A DNA stretch of 64,000 bases from Gracilaria gracilis (taxonomy: Eukaryota; Rhodophyta; Florideophyceae; Gracilariales; Gracilariaceae), in the NCBI GenBank assembly GCA_030374805.1, contig JARGSG010000015.1:434001-498000 (forward strand). The letters run 5' to 3'. The position numbers and the translations under genes were made by a program. Within the stretch, counting starts at the first letter, position 1. Each line of letters starts with the position of its first letter. Under the pieces are notes generated by a model. It made no database searches. It was not told where the DNA came from and worked only from the letters and a program-made list of their open reading frames with translations. Positions 1 to 10,725 of this stretch are shown one piece after another.

Positions 1-548
1 AGTTTTTCCCACCCTTTCAGCGTTCGTCGGGAAAGGCCAAGGCTGGATTTCAAGGAGTGCTGTGCAACACAGAGAAAGGCCAAAACGTAAGCCATTTCTT
101 GACGGTGTCCAGGGGATCCATTTTCTTCAAACTGTTCTTCAATGTACGCAGATAAAACTTCATCGAGCTCTTGAGGGGATCTTGGATGAACGGAAATCTC
201 CTTCAAAAACTTCTTGTCGGCTTGAACGTAGAGATGAAGTGTGTTGCTGGATATTGTACTTGAAATGAGACGACGGTTCACCAGAGAGTCAGGATGAGGA
301 AGTTCGAATCGGTCGTGGTGCTTTCGAAGGAGCAATCATCTGGAAGCAATTTTTCAAGATGCATTTCCTTTAACTGGCTTCTTTCGAATGGGAGAGGAAA
401 GCCTCAATTTATTCTTCCAGTGTCTCTGGAAGGAAATGTGTAGCTGTGAAAGCTCAGGTATTGGTTGTTGCGTATGCGTCCAGTCCGGACTACAATTATA
501 TGCAGTTTGCCAGCATGTCCGAGAGAAATGAGCCGAAAATGGACTCAT
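1..548 (-). pseudogene. Tyrosine recombinase, N-terminal part, runs off the left edge
   Basis: The frame opens with an ATG at 548 that overlaps the stop of the RT-RNase H gene in an ATGA arrangement. It is interrupted by TGA codons at 356-354 and 338-336, then stays open to position 1. The open part reads like the SAM-like core-binding domain at the start of DIRS and Crypton-type recombinases: an Asp-rich acidic stretch (SPQELDEVLSAYIEEQF), then GSPGHRQEMAYVLAFLCV and the basic end SRRTLKGWEK. The catalytic R, H-x-R and Y region would lie beyond the left edge and cannot be checked. Either the real start lies after the second stop, which would need a non-ATG start or a fusion, or the two stops are mutations in a dead copy. 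I prefer decay. Confidence 0.62.
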
Positions 549-1911
549 AGCTGCCCCACTGTCAACCGTGATCGGGAGGGTCCATCGGCGGGGTTGAACT
601 CGGAAGGTGTGTGAACGTGAACAAGTAGAACTTCAAGGTCGTGAGCCATACAAATGGCTGCGTACTTTCTGCATTGCAAGCAGAGAGCTGGAGAAGGCGA
701 TCGGCCTTTTCGGAACGCCCCTATGGTCACCATAGAGTCCGAAAGTACAATCAACTGATGTCCAGTTGTTTCAAAGGTTGCAGCCCAATCAAGGGCGAGG
801 ATTGCAGTATGTGCTTCAAGACTGTTGATGTGCTCTCTGCGGCGCCAGTGGTGAACAAAGGCGGTTTTCCACTCGTGAGAATTCAGGAAACGAATGACAA
901 ACTCTCGATCTTCATCAGATTGATTTTTCTTCTGTTCGATCAATGCTAGAGTTGAGAGATAATCAGAGCTGACATCTGTATAGACCACTGCACTGGCATC
1001 GTTTGAAGCGTCGAAGGCAATCACTCGAGTCCAAACAACTCTTGATATCCTTGTATGCAAAATGGGAAGTAGTTCGGCCACTAAACTAATTTCTCGCTTC
1101 ACAACTATTTCCAAGCTAATTGGGACATTATCAGGGCTCTCCAAATATTGAAAAGTCCGATAAAAAATCGAGAAAAGGGGGCGGCGTCCGAGAGAACGGC
1201 ATATCATACGATCAATAACTGATCTCAGCAGCGGTTCTTCCAAGGATAGTAAGGTCACCTTGGCGGCTTCGCGAATCGCCTTAACTAGATGGTCAGGCTT
1301 GGGTCTCATGATATTGTGCTTCAAATTCCATATCAAACATATGAAGGGCATGCGATCCTTCTCCACGCACCCTAATGGGGACGACTTCTCTCTTCTAAGA
1401 GAAAGATGGTTTTGTGGGAGAACGTTCTCCAAAATGGTTTGGAATTGAGAAATCTTCTCTTCTGGCCAGTTCCTGAACACAAAGTTCAAGTCGTCTATAA
1501 CATGTTGGATTATGACACTTCCTTCGACCAGATATGAAGGTCCAGTTCCCCGGTGTAGCAATATGGGTTGCGAAGGGGAGAAAGAAGAAAACCGCACTGA
1601 AGCACTCGCTCGGAATATGTTAAAGGCTTCTTTGTAGCACGATTCTCTAGACGTATGCACAAGAAAGACAGACCATTTGAATCCAATCGGTAGCATGCTC
1701 TGCAAAAGACGTACGAGCTGCTTCTGATGAAGTCTGCGCCCCACCTGTTTCTGAAAAGTGTGTTGCAAACTTTTCGGCAGATTTCCGAAGATTAATTGCT
1801 TCAATGGAAAGAGTTTTGACAGAAAAGGAGGTACGCAAATGTTGTGGAACATATTCGCAACATCCAGGTAGAAGCCAGAAAAATTGCCATGCTGTGATTC
1901 TAGATGGATTG
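545..1911 (-). pseudogene. Reverse transcriptase palm and RNase H, 3' part of the split gene
   Basis: From the insertion point the frame enters at RT motif A, YLDVANMFHNI (about 1871-1839), with the catalytic Asp. It continues through LPIGFKWSVF (the LPxG-type motif) and HVIDDLNFVF, a variant of the YxDD catalytic box. An RNase H-like domain follows: IAFDASNDASAVVYTD with the first acidic residue, EAHTAILALDWA with the Glu, LIVLSDSMVTIGA with the next Asp, and HVHTPSEFNPADGPSR, the Pro-Ala-Asp-x-x-Ser-Arg ending seen in DIRS, Ngaro and related elements. The gene stops with TGA at 547-545, overlapping the recombinase ATG. The 5' part lies at 7897-8403 in the same frame once the Copia copy is removed. 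Confidence 0.75.
1907..1911. repeat. Target-site duplication GATTG, left copy
   Basis: GATTG at 1907-1911 abuts the left LTR and is repeated exactly at 7897-7901 next to the right LTR. Five bp is the usual duplication made by a Copia-type integrase. Confidence 0.93.
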
Positions 1912-2392
1912 TGTAAAAACTCAGCCTGAAAGATGCAGTCTACTGCTGAAAATGCAGTATGGCTGCTTCAAGTTCTCGCCTTGAATAACGGCCCTCTGCT
2001 GGGCTGTTGTGGCAAGGTCTGAACCTCTCACAGAAGCACCCTGTCACCCGGCCTGCTGGTTGGCTGAGTGAGAGTTGCTCTGTCGATTCCACCGGCGATA
2101 GAGTGCCTGTGGTTGAGGCTGCCGCGAAGCGAACTCTCGGGGTTGTGATGCGGTACAAAGTGTACGAAGATAGTAGTTGTAATAATCGATGATAGCTCCC
2201 GTTTATTGTTTACGCATTGTAGTACCTACTTAAGTACTAACCATCTGTCACTGTAATCGAAGGTATTAGAATAGTACCCTCAGATCAAGATGATTCAATT
2301 CACTTTCTTCTTATGTAACTTAGGAATTCAAGTTCAACAAGGCTGATCAGAGACAGTGTCTTAGCGTCCCACGTCACTGTCAACATTCGACA
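1912..2392 (-). repeat. Copia 3' LTR (left copy)
   Basis: Direct repeat of 7416-7896, 481 bp, ending in TG and CA. It differs from the other copy by one base (C at 2377). A short open frame with no ATG occurs identically in both LTRs and is not counted as a gene. Confidence 0.95.
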
Positions 2393-2434
2393 CTCCAAGA
2401 TTTTTCTTTTCGAAGAAATCACGCAGTGTTCACA
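2393..2434 (-). other. Copia polypurine tract region
   Basis: Between the end of the polyprotein and the 3' LTR the minus strand reads GAAAAGAAAAATCTTGGAG directly before the LTR TGTC. The purine-rich run at 2401-2411 is the likely polypurine tract that primes plus-strand synthesis. Confidence 0.5.
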
Positions 2435-5400
2435 TCAATACGAGTACCTTCCACCCAGCCTGTGGGTCGCAACAAAAATCCGATTCGTAGTCATGAGTTT
2501 CCAGAGCGGATGACTGTTTCCAACTAGTCCCTTAGTTAATCTATCGCTAACATTCTGGTCTCCCGGTATCCATGCTAGATACCTTAACTCGCCGCGACTG
2601 GGGCTTTCCTTAAGCGCAGACACATCAATCTGCAGCCTTTTCTCGAGAGTAGATCCATACTTCGCGACTACATTAAACACCGTTCGTGAATCCACGTATG
2701 CATCCAGTGGCACTTCCTCTCCTAATATTTCTTCCAGCATTGTCTTAGCAACATAAGCTTGGTCAAACCCTTACACTAAAGCGTGTACCTCCGCTGCCAT
2801 GACCGACCGAGCTACTCGCTTGCACTTAGAGCTGCCATAGTGAATAATATTGGCATTATTGTTTCCATCGGCTAAGAGTAGAACGAACCCAAGTTGTGAC
2901 TTAAGCATGTCGGTGTTGGCAAATGAAGCGTCGGTAAAGAGCATAAGGCGCAATGAACTCATATCCAATGGTACGTATGTGAGGCCAGTTTCCATAGTCT
3001 CATGGCATCGGTCCACAACAGAACTCATTCTTCGGAAGTGAATGGCTTCGGGTTCGTTCACGTAGCTAGCAAGGAGCTGCACTGCAGCAGAAAGATCTGG
3101 TCTGGTGCAACAACCAATATACTGCACTTGTGCTGGGATACTGACAAAGTCCTCCTGTGAGCGGGCATGCTTGACAGATCGCAGCTTTTGGCTTTGCTCG
3201 ATAACCACAGTTCCACCAGTTTTCTTGCGAATATTGATGCCATTGAAAATTGCGTTGTCTCCCTCGTGGAGGCATTTGCGCGGTTTTGATTCAAAAGCCT
3301 TCGAATGCTTCTCCTCCTCATCCAGAAAATCATTTGTTCCGTGTCCAAAGGAATCGTCAACCTGCAGAATCGTGACCCCATCAAGCGTTTCACCAGTTTG
3401 CTTGTACAAAACGCATGGATCAGCTGAGGTGGGCTGCACCTGAAGTTGGTTTCTGTGATGCGTCTGGTAGGTAACGAACCAATGAAGCCCACTCTCAGGG
3501 ATGCCATACAGGGGTTTCAGCACTCGAAGCACTTCGTGCGAACCAAGGCCCATTTCCAGTGGCGGGCGAAGGTAAATCTGTCTCTCAATTTGAGACTCAG
3601 ACTGAATATATGCCTGTGATATATCTCGAACATATGACATGTGTCCTGATATCATCACGGAAAGGGCAATAGAAATCCTCTGCCCAAGTCGGCTGACCGT
3701 TGGAGACTTTGTCGCAATATCCAACGCTCCCCGATCTTTGAAGTTCTGAGCTACCAATCGAGACTTCTTAAGAGCCTTTCCGTCCACAGACTTGACAACG
3801 TCAACCCATCTCGAACCGTAAATGCGCGTTCTACTCGGAACCTGTTTCACATCTACGACTTCAAAAGTTCCTCGCTCCTCTAACCCAGACAGTTCCTTTG
3901 CTCTCGCCTCTCCAAAGTCTTCTTGATCGGGTTGTGTTGAAACTTGTTCGACATTAAAAGCCTCACCAAACATGGCCGATACCTTCTTTGCGCTGAGCTT
4001 CAAGTCATCTGTGACTTCCCCTCCAACAACTTCAGTGCTAGAAGAACCATGATGTCCCAGTTCCGACTTCGTGACGGGTTTCACAACATTCGAACGGAAT
4101 ATACGACGGCCGTGTGGGAGTTGGACGACGACTGTCTCACCATCGATCTGTATGAAAGGAAATGGACCTTCCCATTTCTTTGAACTCTTCCGATACACGT
4201 ATACTGGAGCACCGGCTGGGAGTTTCAGCAGCTGTTGGCTGTTCTCCTTTCCTTTCGGGCCGTTGTAATGCTTGAGACCAAACGAGACTCGTCGTTTTGC
4301 TTGCTCCTTTCTCACGACGTCCATGGCCTCGTCAATCGCCCTGGCACGTTGCAACTGAGTCTCAGCGGGCGTCTGTGGCGCTGGCCGAGGTATAGCTCCA
4401 AATACAAGTAGCGTTGGACACAAACCCTCTGGTCCGATTGTATCATTGACAGATTTAACTGCCATCTGCAGACAGTCCGCGTCAGTCTCGCTACGAGGGA
4501 GTGAGGCTCTTAGCTTCAGGTAAGCTAAACGAAGCGGTCCGTGGTACCGTTCTACATGCCTCATGGTAGAAGGAGACTCAATTGCGCCCGGCATAATTGT
4601 AATCCCGTCCGCATCTGAGAGATCGAGGAACTCTTTCGAGACGAAATTACTGCCTTGATCAACACGTAAGAAGTCCGGCGGCCCCAAGTACAGACGTGAC
4701 CAACAGCGAAGAAAGGCCTTCCAGACCTCAGCTGACGTGATGCGGCGCAGAAACAAAGCGGCGTTGAAGTGCGTAGCCTCTTCGACGGCATGCAGTACAG
4801 GCCTCTGATTAATGTACATCACATCGATGGCCACGATATGGTTGAACCTATGATCGTCCATGCCCACAGTCAGCTTGAACCTTCTGGGTCGTTGGGCGTT
4901 CTCGGCACAGGTTACACAGGCCTGCGTAATTTCATCAATCACAGTTCGCACTTCGGGGTTCATTTCGTTTGGACGGGCTCTCTTAAGCACATTGGTAAAA
5001 GCCTGGACGGTTGGGTGACCGAAGACGCGATGCAATTTCCTCAGCTCTGATTCTGTGTACAAGGAGTACGAAAGATCACCATTACTCCAGTTGTGGATCA
5101 AGAAATAGTTCTTGAACGTCAGAGGCTGTTGAAGATGCTTGTACATGACTTCGCGTTTCTGTAGACTGATCTCTAGCCCATTGTCTACCATATCCTTCAT
5201 ACTCAGAAGGCTTGGAATGTTGTCCTTCACAATCTGAAACGTAACGTCGATTACGAGGTTCAAGTCTTTGAACGGAACAGGAATAGTTGCTGTCCCAATC
5301 GGTCTGCTATTCCCGCCGATGCCCTTCAGGTACTTGACGTTGTGACGATCAATAGTACACGGCACGCTGAATTGTTCACAGTAAGCCTTATATTGGTTGT

Positions 5401-7366
5401 AAGACATCACTGAAGAGCGGTTGGCACAGGTATCGATATAAAGTCCGCGAAAGTGTTCGCATTCTCCTCTGTTCAGCTCTTCTTCCATCGTTGCCAAAGC
5501 CGTGTCTCGATCCCTGTGGAATCCAATCCCATGCAAGAAGGAGGCATTTGCCAGAAGTGCTTCATCGGATTCATGCGACGACAATTTATCCTCCACGATG
5601 TAGGCTGCTTCCCCCTCAGAGTCATCGTCAGTGATTGAGGCCTCGCTGTCACTTGAGTATACGATATTGACAGCATCGGCAGAGTCGTCTTCAGTGGTAA
5701 GCTCTTGAACAACGTTGACAAGGTCTTCGACAGTAACGTAAGCGGATGTTCTGCTGCTCTTCATCTTCGCAAACGCATCTCTGATCTCTTGTTGAGAGTG
5801 TCGCGTGCGAGCCAAATGGTTCTCGCCGCAAACGTAGCAGCCTTTCTTACCTGACAGCCACCTTGACGAAATCCGTCGGCCACGGCGATCACCTTTCTTT
5901 GTTCGGCCGTGATTCTTCAAAGTCTTTCTTGCGTCACCTCCGTATCGCGTACCAAGACTGTAACATGCGGTACTTTCAGTACTCGGATTCTGATATGACA
6001 CTACAAAGGCTTCAGCAGATCTCGGTTCATTCGAAAGGAAAGTGGCAATGCGGCTACGAGCTTCCTGTGATGAGGCCGGAACACGTTCTCGTAGAGACTG
6101 GGCTATCTTCAAAGTATCTGTCGATACTATCAGTTGATCTCGCAGAAAATTATCGGTCCTGTACGCAGGATCGAGTTGATTCTGAAGCTGTACCAGTCTG
6201 TGACAGAAGGATCTGAACACTTCCAGCTCACTCTTCCCCGGGTTCTCTCTCATAGCTTGAGAAAGTCTTATTGACTGCAAGAGGATGAGGGTTCTGTTCC
6301 GTTGTTCAGGGTTGATGTAGTTGTCAACAAGTTTCTGAAGGATTGCTGGGTAAGAATCTCCTACTCGGTACTCCTTCATGTAGAATTGGAGGGCATCGTC
6401 ACAGAGAATAGCTGGTAGCGCTTCGGCCTTCTCTTCGTCTGAGAGACGGAACATTCTGGCCATCGAATCGTAGAAATCCAAAGCGCCTTGCAGGTCCTCA
6501 TCAAATCCACCTCCATACGAACATCGTCCCTTGCACGCCTTTAGCATATTGTTGAAACTGTTAGCATACGCGGAGTTGGTGTTGGCACCAGACTTGTCAT
6601 TGGAATGGCTACCATGCTTGGTTCCCTGAAACGAGTTTGCATACAAGTTTGGGAGCACGTCTCGCAGACCATCTTGGCGCGTGTCTACTGCTGCAGGGTC
6701 ACATGGTTGTGCTCGGGTATCCATTGCCGCTGATCTATCCTTGGAAGGATCTGTGGCATCGCGGCCACGAGCTCTGGAGTCATGTACAGAGGTCGAACGA
6801 TATGGAAGAGGTAATTCCCGTTCGTCGTGCATTGGACCATGGGCAGTGTTCTCCTCCCTTGCATTTGTCTCGGGGTGTGGTGTCTCTAAAGAAGCAGAAT
6901 TATTCGTTCCTGGTGCTATCGTCTGCACTGGAATGAATTTCGGCTGCTGGAGGCAGTCGACGAGAGCTCTGGCTCGCCTGAATCCTTGCTGACGTCGAAC
7001 CCAAACACCATTCTGGATCAGGTAGTTGATCCAGCGCAGTGCAGTGGCCTTTGACATGTGCCCGAAGGTCTCGGGGCGAAAACTAGATGTAAATTCGTAC
7101 CACAGGACTTCGTTCTGAGCGCCAGTTTCCTTCAGAGCGTCCATCATTTCCTTTGAGTACTGTTCTAGCTCTTCCTTGTAACGTTTCATGACGTCTGGCG
7201 TACAGTTTGGAGGGGGTGGATCTGGATCTCCGACTGCATCGTAAAGAGCTTCATTGAAAGTACGAAGGGCTTCCGCATCTAGTCCAATCACGGCTTCCGT
7301 TCCTCCTCCGGATTCGATCTGCTCTGCGAGCGCTTCCACGGCTGCGATGCCGTCAGGCTCCGACAT
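2435..7366 (-). CDS. Copia Gag-Pol polyprotein with one in-frame TAA
   Basis: ATG at 7366 opens a 1531-codon frame to a TAA at 2773-2771. The same frame then continues for about 112 codons to 2435. Domains in order: gag-like region (about 1-500); a degenerate zinc knuckle (CYVCGENHLARTRH, about 508), which lacks the final Cys; aspartic protease with YIDTCANRSSV (about 640); integrase HHCC box (HRVFGH ... CVTCAE, about 775-825) and D-D-E residues in IDVMYI, RVDQGSNF (Asp about 903) and HVERYHG (about 937); RT with VRDISQAYIQ (about 1247) and LQVDDSFG (about 1335); RNase H starting at LFTDASFA (about 1475). The stop falls inside RNase H between AEVHALV and the conserved DSRTVFNVVAK and GELRYLAWIPGDQNVSDRLTK segments. 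It would remove the end of RNase H unless read through. The near-identical LTRs argue that the stop is very recent or tolerated. Confidence 0.9.
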
Positions 7367-7415
7367 AATTGAGCTGAGTAATCGTTACAATTGTGGTCGA
7401 CCGTACAGTTATAAC
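7367..7415 (-). other. Copia leader with putative primer-binding site
   Basis: These 49 bp lie between the 5' LTR and the ATG. The minus strand leaves the LTR as GTTATAACTGTACGGTCGAC, where the primer-binding site should be. It does not look like the common initiator-Met 3'-end site (TGGTATC...), so the primer may be another tRNA or an internal tRNA segment. Confidence 0.4.
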
Positions 7416-7896
7416 TGTAAAAACTCAGCCTGAAAGATGCAGTCTACTGCTGAAAATGCAGTATGGCTGCTTCAAGTTCTCGCCTTGAATAACGGCCCTC
7501 TGCTGGGCTGTTGTGGCAAGGTCTGAACCTCTCACAGAAGCACCCTGTCACCCGGCCTGCTGGTTGGCTGAGTGAGAGTTGCTCTGTCGATTCCACCGGC
7601 GATAGAGTGCCTGTGGTTGAGGCTGCCGCGAAGCGAACTCTCGGGGTTGTGATGCGGTACAAAGTGTACGAAGATAGTAGTTGTAATAATCGATGATAGC
7701 TCCCGTTTATTGTTTACGCATTGTAGTACCTACTTAAGTACTAACCATCTGTCACTGTAATCGAAGGTATTAGAATAGTACCCTCAGATCAAGATGATTC
7801 AATTCACTTTCTTCTTATGTAACTTAGGAATTCAAGTTCAACAAGGCTGATCAGAGACAGTGTCTTAGCGTCCCACGTCAATGTCAACATTCGACA
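7416..7896 (-). repeat. Copia 5' LTR (right copy)
   Basis: Direct repeat of 1912-2392. It lies 49 bp before the ATG of the polyprotein at 7366, so it should carry the element's promoter. A at 7881 is the one visible difference from the 3' LTR. Confidence 0.95.
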
Positions 7897-7901
7897 GATT
7901 G
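7897..7901. repeat. Target-site duplication GATTG, right copy
   Basis: Second copy of the 5-bp duplication. Collapsing the two copies into one keeps the reverse transcriptase reading frame of the host element. Confidence 0.93.
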
Positions 7902-8403
7902 GGCAAAAACCTGCAGGATTGGGCAGGTCTGTATGGGGAGGATCAGGCATGCAAAGATTCTGGATTCGGGGCCAGCTTATCAATCGGTCTCGGGAACCGT
8001 CCTTGACGACTGCAAATGATGTCATTGTTAGTTTATCCGCCAGAAAAGTGTACTCCTGTTTTTCTTCGTCGCAAATCGACCATTCGAGCATTTTTGAAGT
8101 ATTCAGACGTTCTAGAAGGAGCGGGTAGTGTCTCGGTAGGGAAAATACCTTCGAATGCGGTACTGATGCATTTGAGGACAGAAAAGAGCGAACAGGGTTG
8201 ACGAGTTGGGGTAATTTGGAGTCAGAAAACAACTCCTGGACTTCATCTGGCATTCTGCATATCCATACGACTTCGGTTGAGATCGACGGAGCCGGTAAAT
8301 CTATACGATGGACATCCAAAAGCCTGAAATCACCTCGAGCTACGCCAGAATTATTCATGGATTCTACAAATTGCAGAACTTCTTCGATGGAGTCGTATTG
8401 CAT
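7897..8403 (-). pseudogene. Reverse transcriptase fingers, 5' part of the split gene
   Basis: An ATG at 8403 (an upstream in-frame stop lies close by) opens a frame that reaches the Copia insertion at 7897. It contains TSFAVVKDGSRDRLISWPR, the typical RT fingers segment in which a Lys-Asp-Gly is followed by Arg-Leu-Ile and an Arg-x-x-N. The frame then runs into the Copia LTR and ends there by chance at 7804. Counting bases across the 5-bp target duplication puts this frame in register with the 3' part at 545-1911, so together they made one gene of roughly 620 codons. The insertion sits just ahead of catalytic motif A, so neither half can work alone. Confidence 0.75.
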
Positions 8404-8584
8404 CCGGATGGCTAAAGTTGAAGCACACTGGGTTTAGAACTTAGAAAGGTTTTGGAGGAAGTGATTTCCATGATCTCTGGTCAATTCCAAACATCTTCGG
8501 AGTATTGAGTGGAATGACCTCAGAGTAGGAGCACGAGGACGAGACACAGGAAATAGATCAATTTGCTTTCCAAAGTAAAGAAAA

Positions 8585-9451
8585 TCAAGAGCTATAGTGG
8601 CACGAGATACCATTCCTGCTTCGTCCGTATTTCCCGATTTGTCTCTCTACACACTTGAAATGTGTTGCGGCTCTTTGCATGAGCTCTTCGAGACTCTTGT
8701 TCATAATTATATCGGGGAGGGACATACGATGCAATATTTTCAGTTGCAGCGCAATTAAACCCGCCTGTTTCTTACGCGCAGCCGATCCTTTCAATGTCTC
8801 TGTCATACTATCGACACTTTTCAAAACCTTCGATATGTTGCGTTCCAAAGCCTTTTCAATCTTCTGCTTCTTTGCTCCGTTTGGACGAGAAGAAAATGGT
8901 GCGTCTATGGAAATCGGCGCTGTCCTGGAATACTTGACCGATGTATCGGCTTTTTTTTCCCACGGTCAATTCTTCTTCGACAACAGGACGGTAACCAGGA
9001 GCCGTTTTGGAGCTCCCACCAATATTTTCCAAAAACTGTGGACAGGTTGAAAGAATTTGAGCGGCAGGAAGGAAGCGAATGGGGCCTGGAAGTTTTTCTT
9101 ACTTTTTAACCCTTATCTTATTTTACGTCGATAGAGCACCATAATGTTGCGTAACGTTTTTTCATCACTCTCTCCTGACGGAATTGCAGATCGATTTAAC
9201 TTTTTTGCAGCCAAATACTTCTGTGCTGTCCTGGAAATTGTTTCCCACCTTGAGCTAAGGCCTATCACAGTGCGGGCACGGCAGCACTCTGGTTGTGTTT
9301 GAAAGATTTTGCGCACATTGTTCCAGAATGAGTCAGTGTTTTGCTCTAACACAGATTGCGAAGTGTATATCCGGAACCTAGCGAGAGCATGGTCCTCTTC
9401 TGGACTGAAGTTGGGTCCTTCTCTAGACACTTCTGCAACTGATTCTCCCAT
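8585..9451 (-). pseudogene. Myb/SANT and NAM-associated domain protein, broken
   Basis: ATG at 9451 starts a Myb/SANT-like (trihelix) domain: FSPEEDHALARFRIYTSQS, then SFWNNVRKIF and GLSSRWETISRTAQKYLAA. This is the form found in plant Myb-like proteins and the second gene of PIF/Harbinger transposons. The frame stops at 9113. A second part continues downstream: FLPAAQILSTCPQFLENIGG, then SSRPNGAKKQKIEKALE, the RPxGxKxxK signature of the NAM-associated C-terminal domain, ending at 8585. The parts can be joined by a possible 41-bp intron (9126-9086, GT...AG) and by skipping one base in the T8 run at 8951-8958. No single frame is intact, so this is called a pseudogene, though a sequencing error in the homopolymer is possible. 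It lies outside the inverted repeats of the Harbinger-like element, so its parent is uncertain. Confidence 0.6.
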
Positions 9452-9685
9452 TTTTGTTGAGTCAATAATGTTCACAACCGGGTGCAGATGTGGTAGTCTC
9501 AAGACAAGACACTACCCTTGTAGTGTTCGAGTGATGTGTTGCAAATGGTTTGAATCTCGCGCCAAGAAAGTGGCAACGCTGCCAGATGGTATCATTTGAG
9601 TGGTTGGAATTTTAGCTTGGCGAGCTAGACGCCGCGCCAAATCCTGTCCGATTTGGCAGTCGATATAGCTCTATGGCATTAGAAT

Positions 9686-9705
9686 GGGTGCATGCAGGAA
9701 TGAAC
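9686..9705 (+). repeat. Imperfect terminal inverted repeat, left
   Basis: Matches the reverse complement of 12205-12224 at 17 of 20 positions. It is probably subterminal, since weaker similarity between the two ends extends outward to about 9570 and 12320. Confidence 0.5.
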
Positions 9706-9889
9706 AGTGCGCCAGGCAACCACATATTTGGCGCAATGTCATTTCATATCAGAAATGAACATCGCGCCAAATATTGGCGCCAAACAGTTCACCGGAACAC
9801 TTGCAACACCTCCCGTCACGGCATAAGGTACCCCAAGGCAGTACCTCAGCTCCAGTGTCTCTCCTGATCATCCCCTCAACGCCAAGAAT

Positions 9890-10725
9890 ATGGCCAGCAA
9901 CAGTAGCCCAAATCTTCCCACAGTCACTCCGGCACCACCATCGAAAGTCGGAAAGCACAATCCGAGTCCTCCATCCGTTCCTGCCGCTAACAAGAAAGCA
10001 AACGCTACCAAATCACCGAAAAGCCATCTAAAGAACGCTCTGGTGCTCCAAATTACCGCAAAGATGACGTCACAGCACTACTAGATATTGTAGAACGCAT
10101 CGAACCAATCTGTGCAAACATGTGGGCTGTGATGGCTAGAGAATTTGAGGAATGGAGCAAATCCAACGTTCGTCCTACGACAGATCAGGACTCGCTGAAG
10201 AACAAGTTTGATAAACTTTGCAACGCCCGTAGGCCAACAGGAGATCCTTTGTGCCCTTCTGATGTTCGCAGAGCAAAACATATAGCTCGGGACATTCAGG
10301 GCGCCATTGGGGCGACGTTGGTAGGAGAGGATGATGAACAAGGGTCGGACAAGGGAAGTGGAAACGACGAAATGGAAGGACAAAACAAGCGTGGTCTATA
10401 GGATAAAAGGAAACCGAGTTTTCGAATCGGACTACACGCAAAGAAATCAAGGACAGGTGACATCATATCCAGCAGTATGGAGAGTGTGACACAGTTTATG
10501 GGGGTTATTGCTAGTTCTTTTACGTCCGAGAATGGGAATGGGGGAACAGCAGATGGGCATGAAGCCATTATATCGAACGTTGAGCAGAAAGAAGTCAAGT
10601 TATTGAAAGCAGAGGTTAACCAGAATATGAATGATACTAAAGCGATGATTGCTAGCATGTACAGTACTTTACAAAAACTGCTTGGAAAGCTCTCGAATGA
10701 AGTCACGCAAAGCATTTCGGAGTAA
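9890..10725 (+). pseudogene. DUF6818-like (Myb-type) transposon protein, broken
   Basis: ATG at 9890 begins a Ser/Pro-rich leader (MASNSSPNLPTVTPAPPSK). A frameshift before about 10030 moves the reading into the frame holding NYRKDDVTALLDIVERI, MWAVMAREFEEWS and SLKNKFDKLCNARRPTGDP. This pattern resembles the DUF6818 Myb-like domain common in oomycete and algal transposon genes. An in-frame TAG at 10399-10401 interrupts an acidic stretch. After it the same frame continues with a basic GLHAKKSRTGD motif and a coiled-coil-like tail to the TAA at 10725. The last 23 bp overlap the end of the transposase on the other strand. With one frameshift and one stop it is not functional as written. The domain name is from family resemblance, not a search. 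Confidence 0.5.

Larger units (their letters stand above)
1912..7896 (-). mobile_element. Ty1/Copia LTR retrotransposon, nearly intact, inserted in the DIRS-like RT gene
   Basis: The element is 5985 bp with two 481-bp LTRs (1912-2392 and 7416-7896) that read TG...CA in the element's minus-strand sense, flanked by GATTG on both sides. One long gene lies between them in the order gag, protease, integrase, RT, RNase H, which defines the Copia superfamily (integrase before RT). By eye the LTRs differ at a single base (C at 2377, A at 7881), so the insertion is recent. The only clear lesion is one in-frame TAA inside the RNase H region. The 5' LTR is the right-hand copy because the element reads on the minus strand. 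Confidence 0.95.
1..8403 (-). mobile_element. DIRS-like tyrosine-recombinase retrotransposon, split by a Copia insertion
   Basis: Three pieces on the minus strand form one element when the Copia insertion (1912-7896) is ignored: the fingers of a reverse transcriptase (8403-7897), the palm plus RNase H (1911-545), and the start of a tyrosine recombinase (548 to the left edge). RT-RNase H followed by a tyrosine recombinase, with no DDE integrase, is the known order of DIRS-type elements. No gag-like gene or terminal repeat could be assigned, so the right boundary is unknown and the left end lies outside the window. The recombinase frame carries two stops, so the copy was probably decaying already. 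The class rests on domain order and motif style; an exact family cannot be named. Confidence 0.72.

Noticed and set aside
1940-2158. 72-codon minus frame inside the Copia LTR, repeated at 7444-7662
   Set aside because: It has no ATG, lies wholly in the LTR and is simply duplicated with it.
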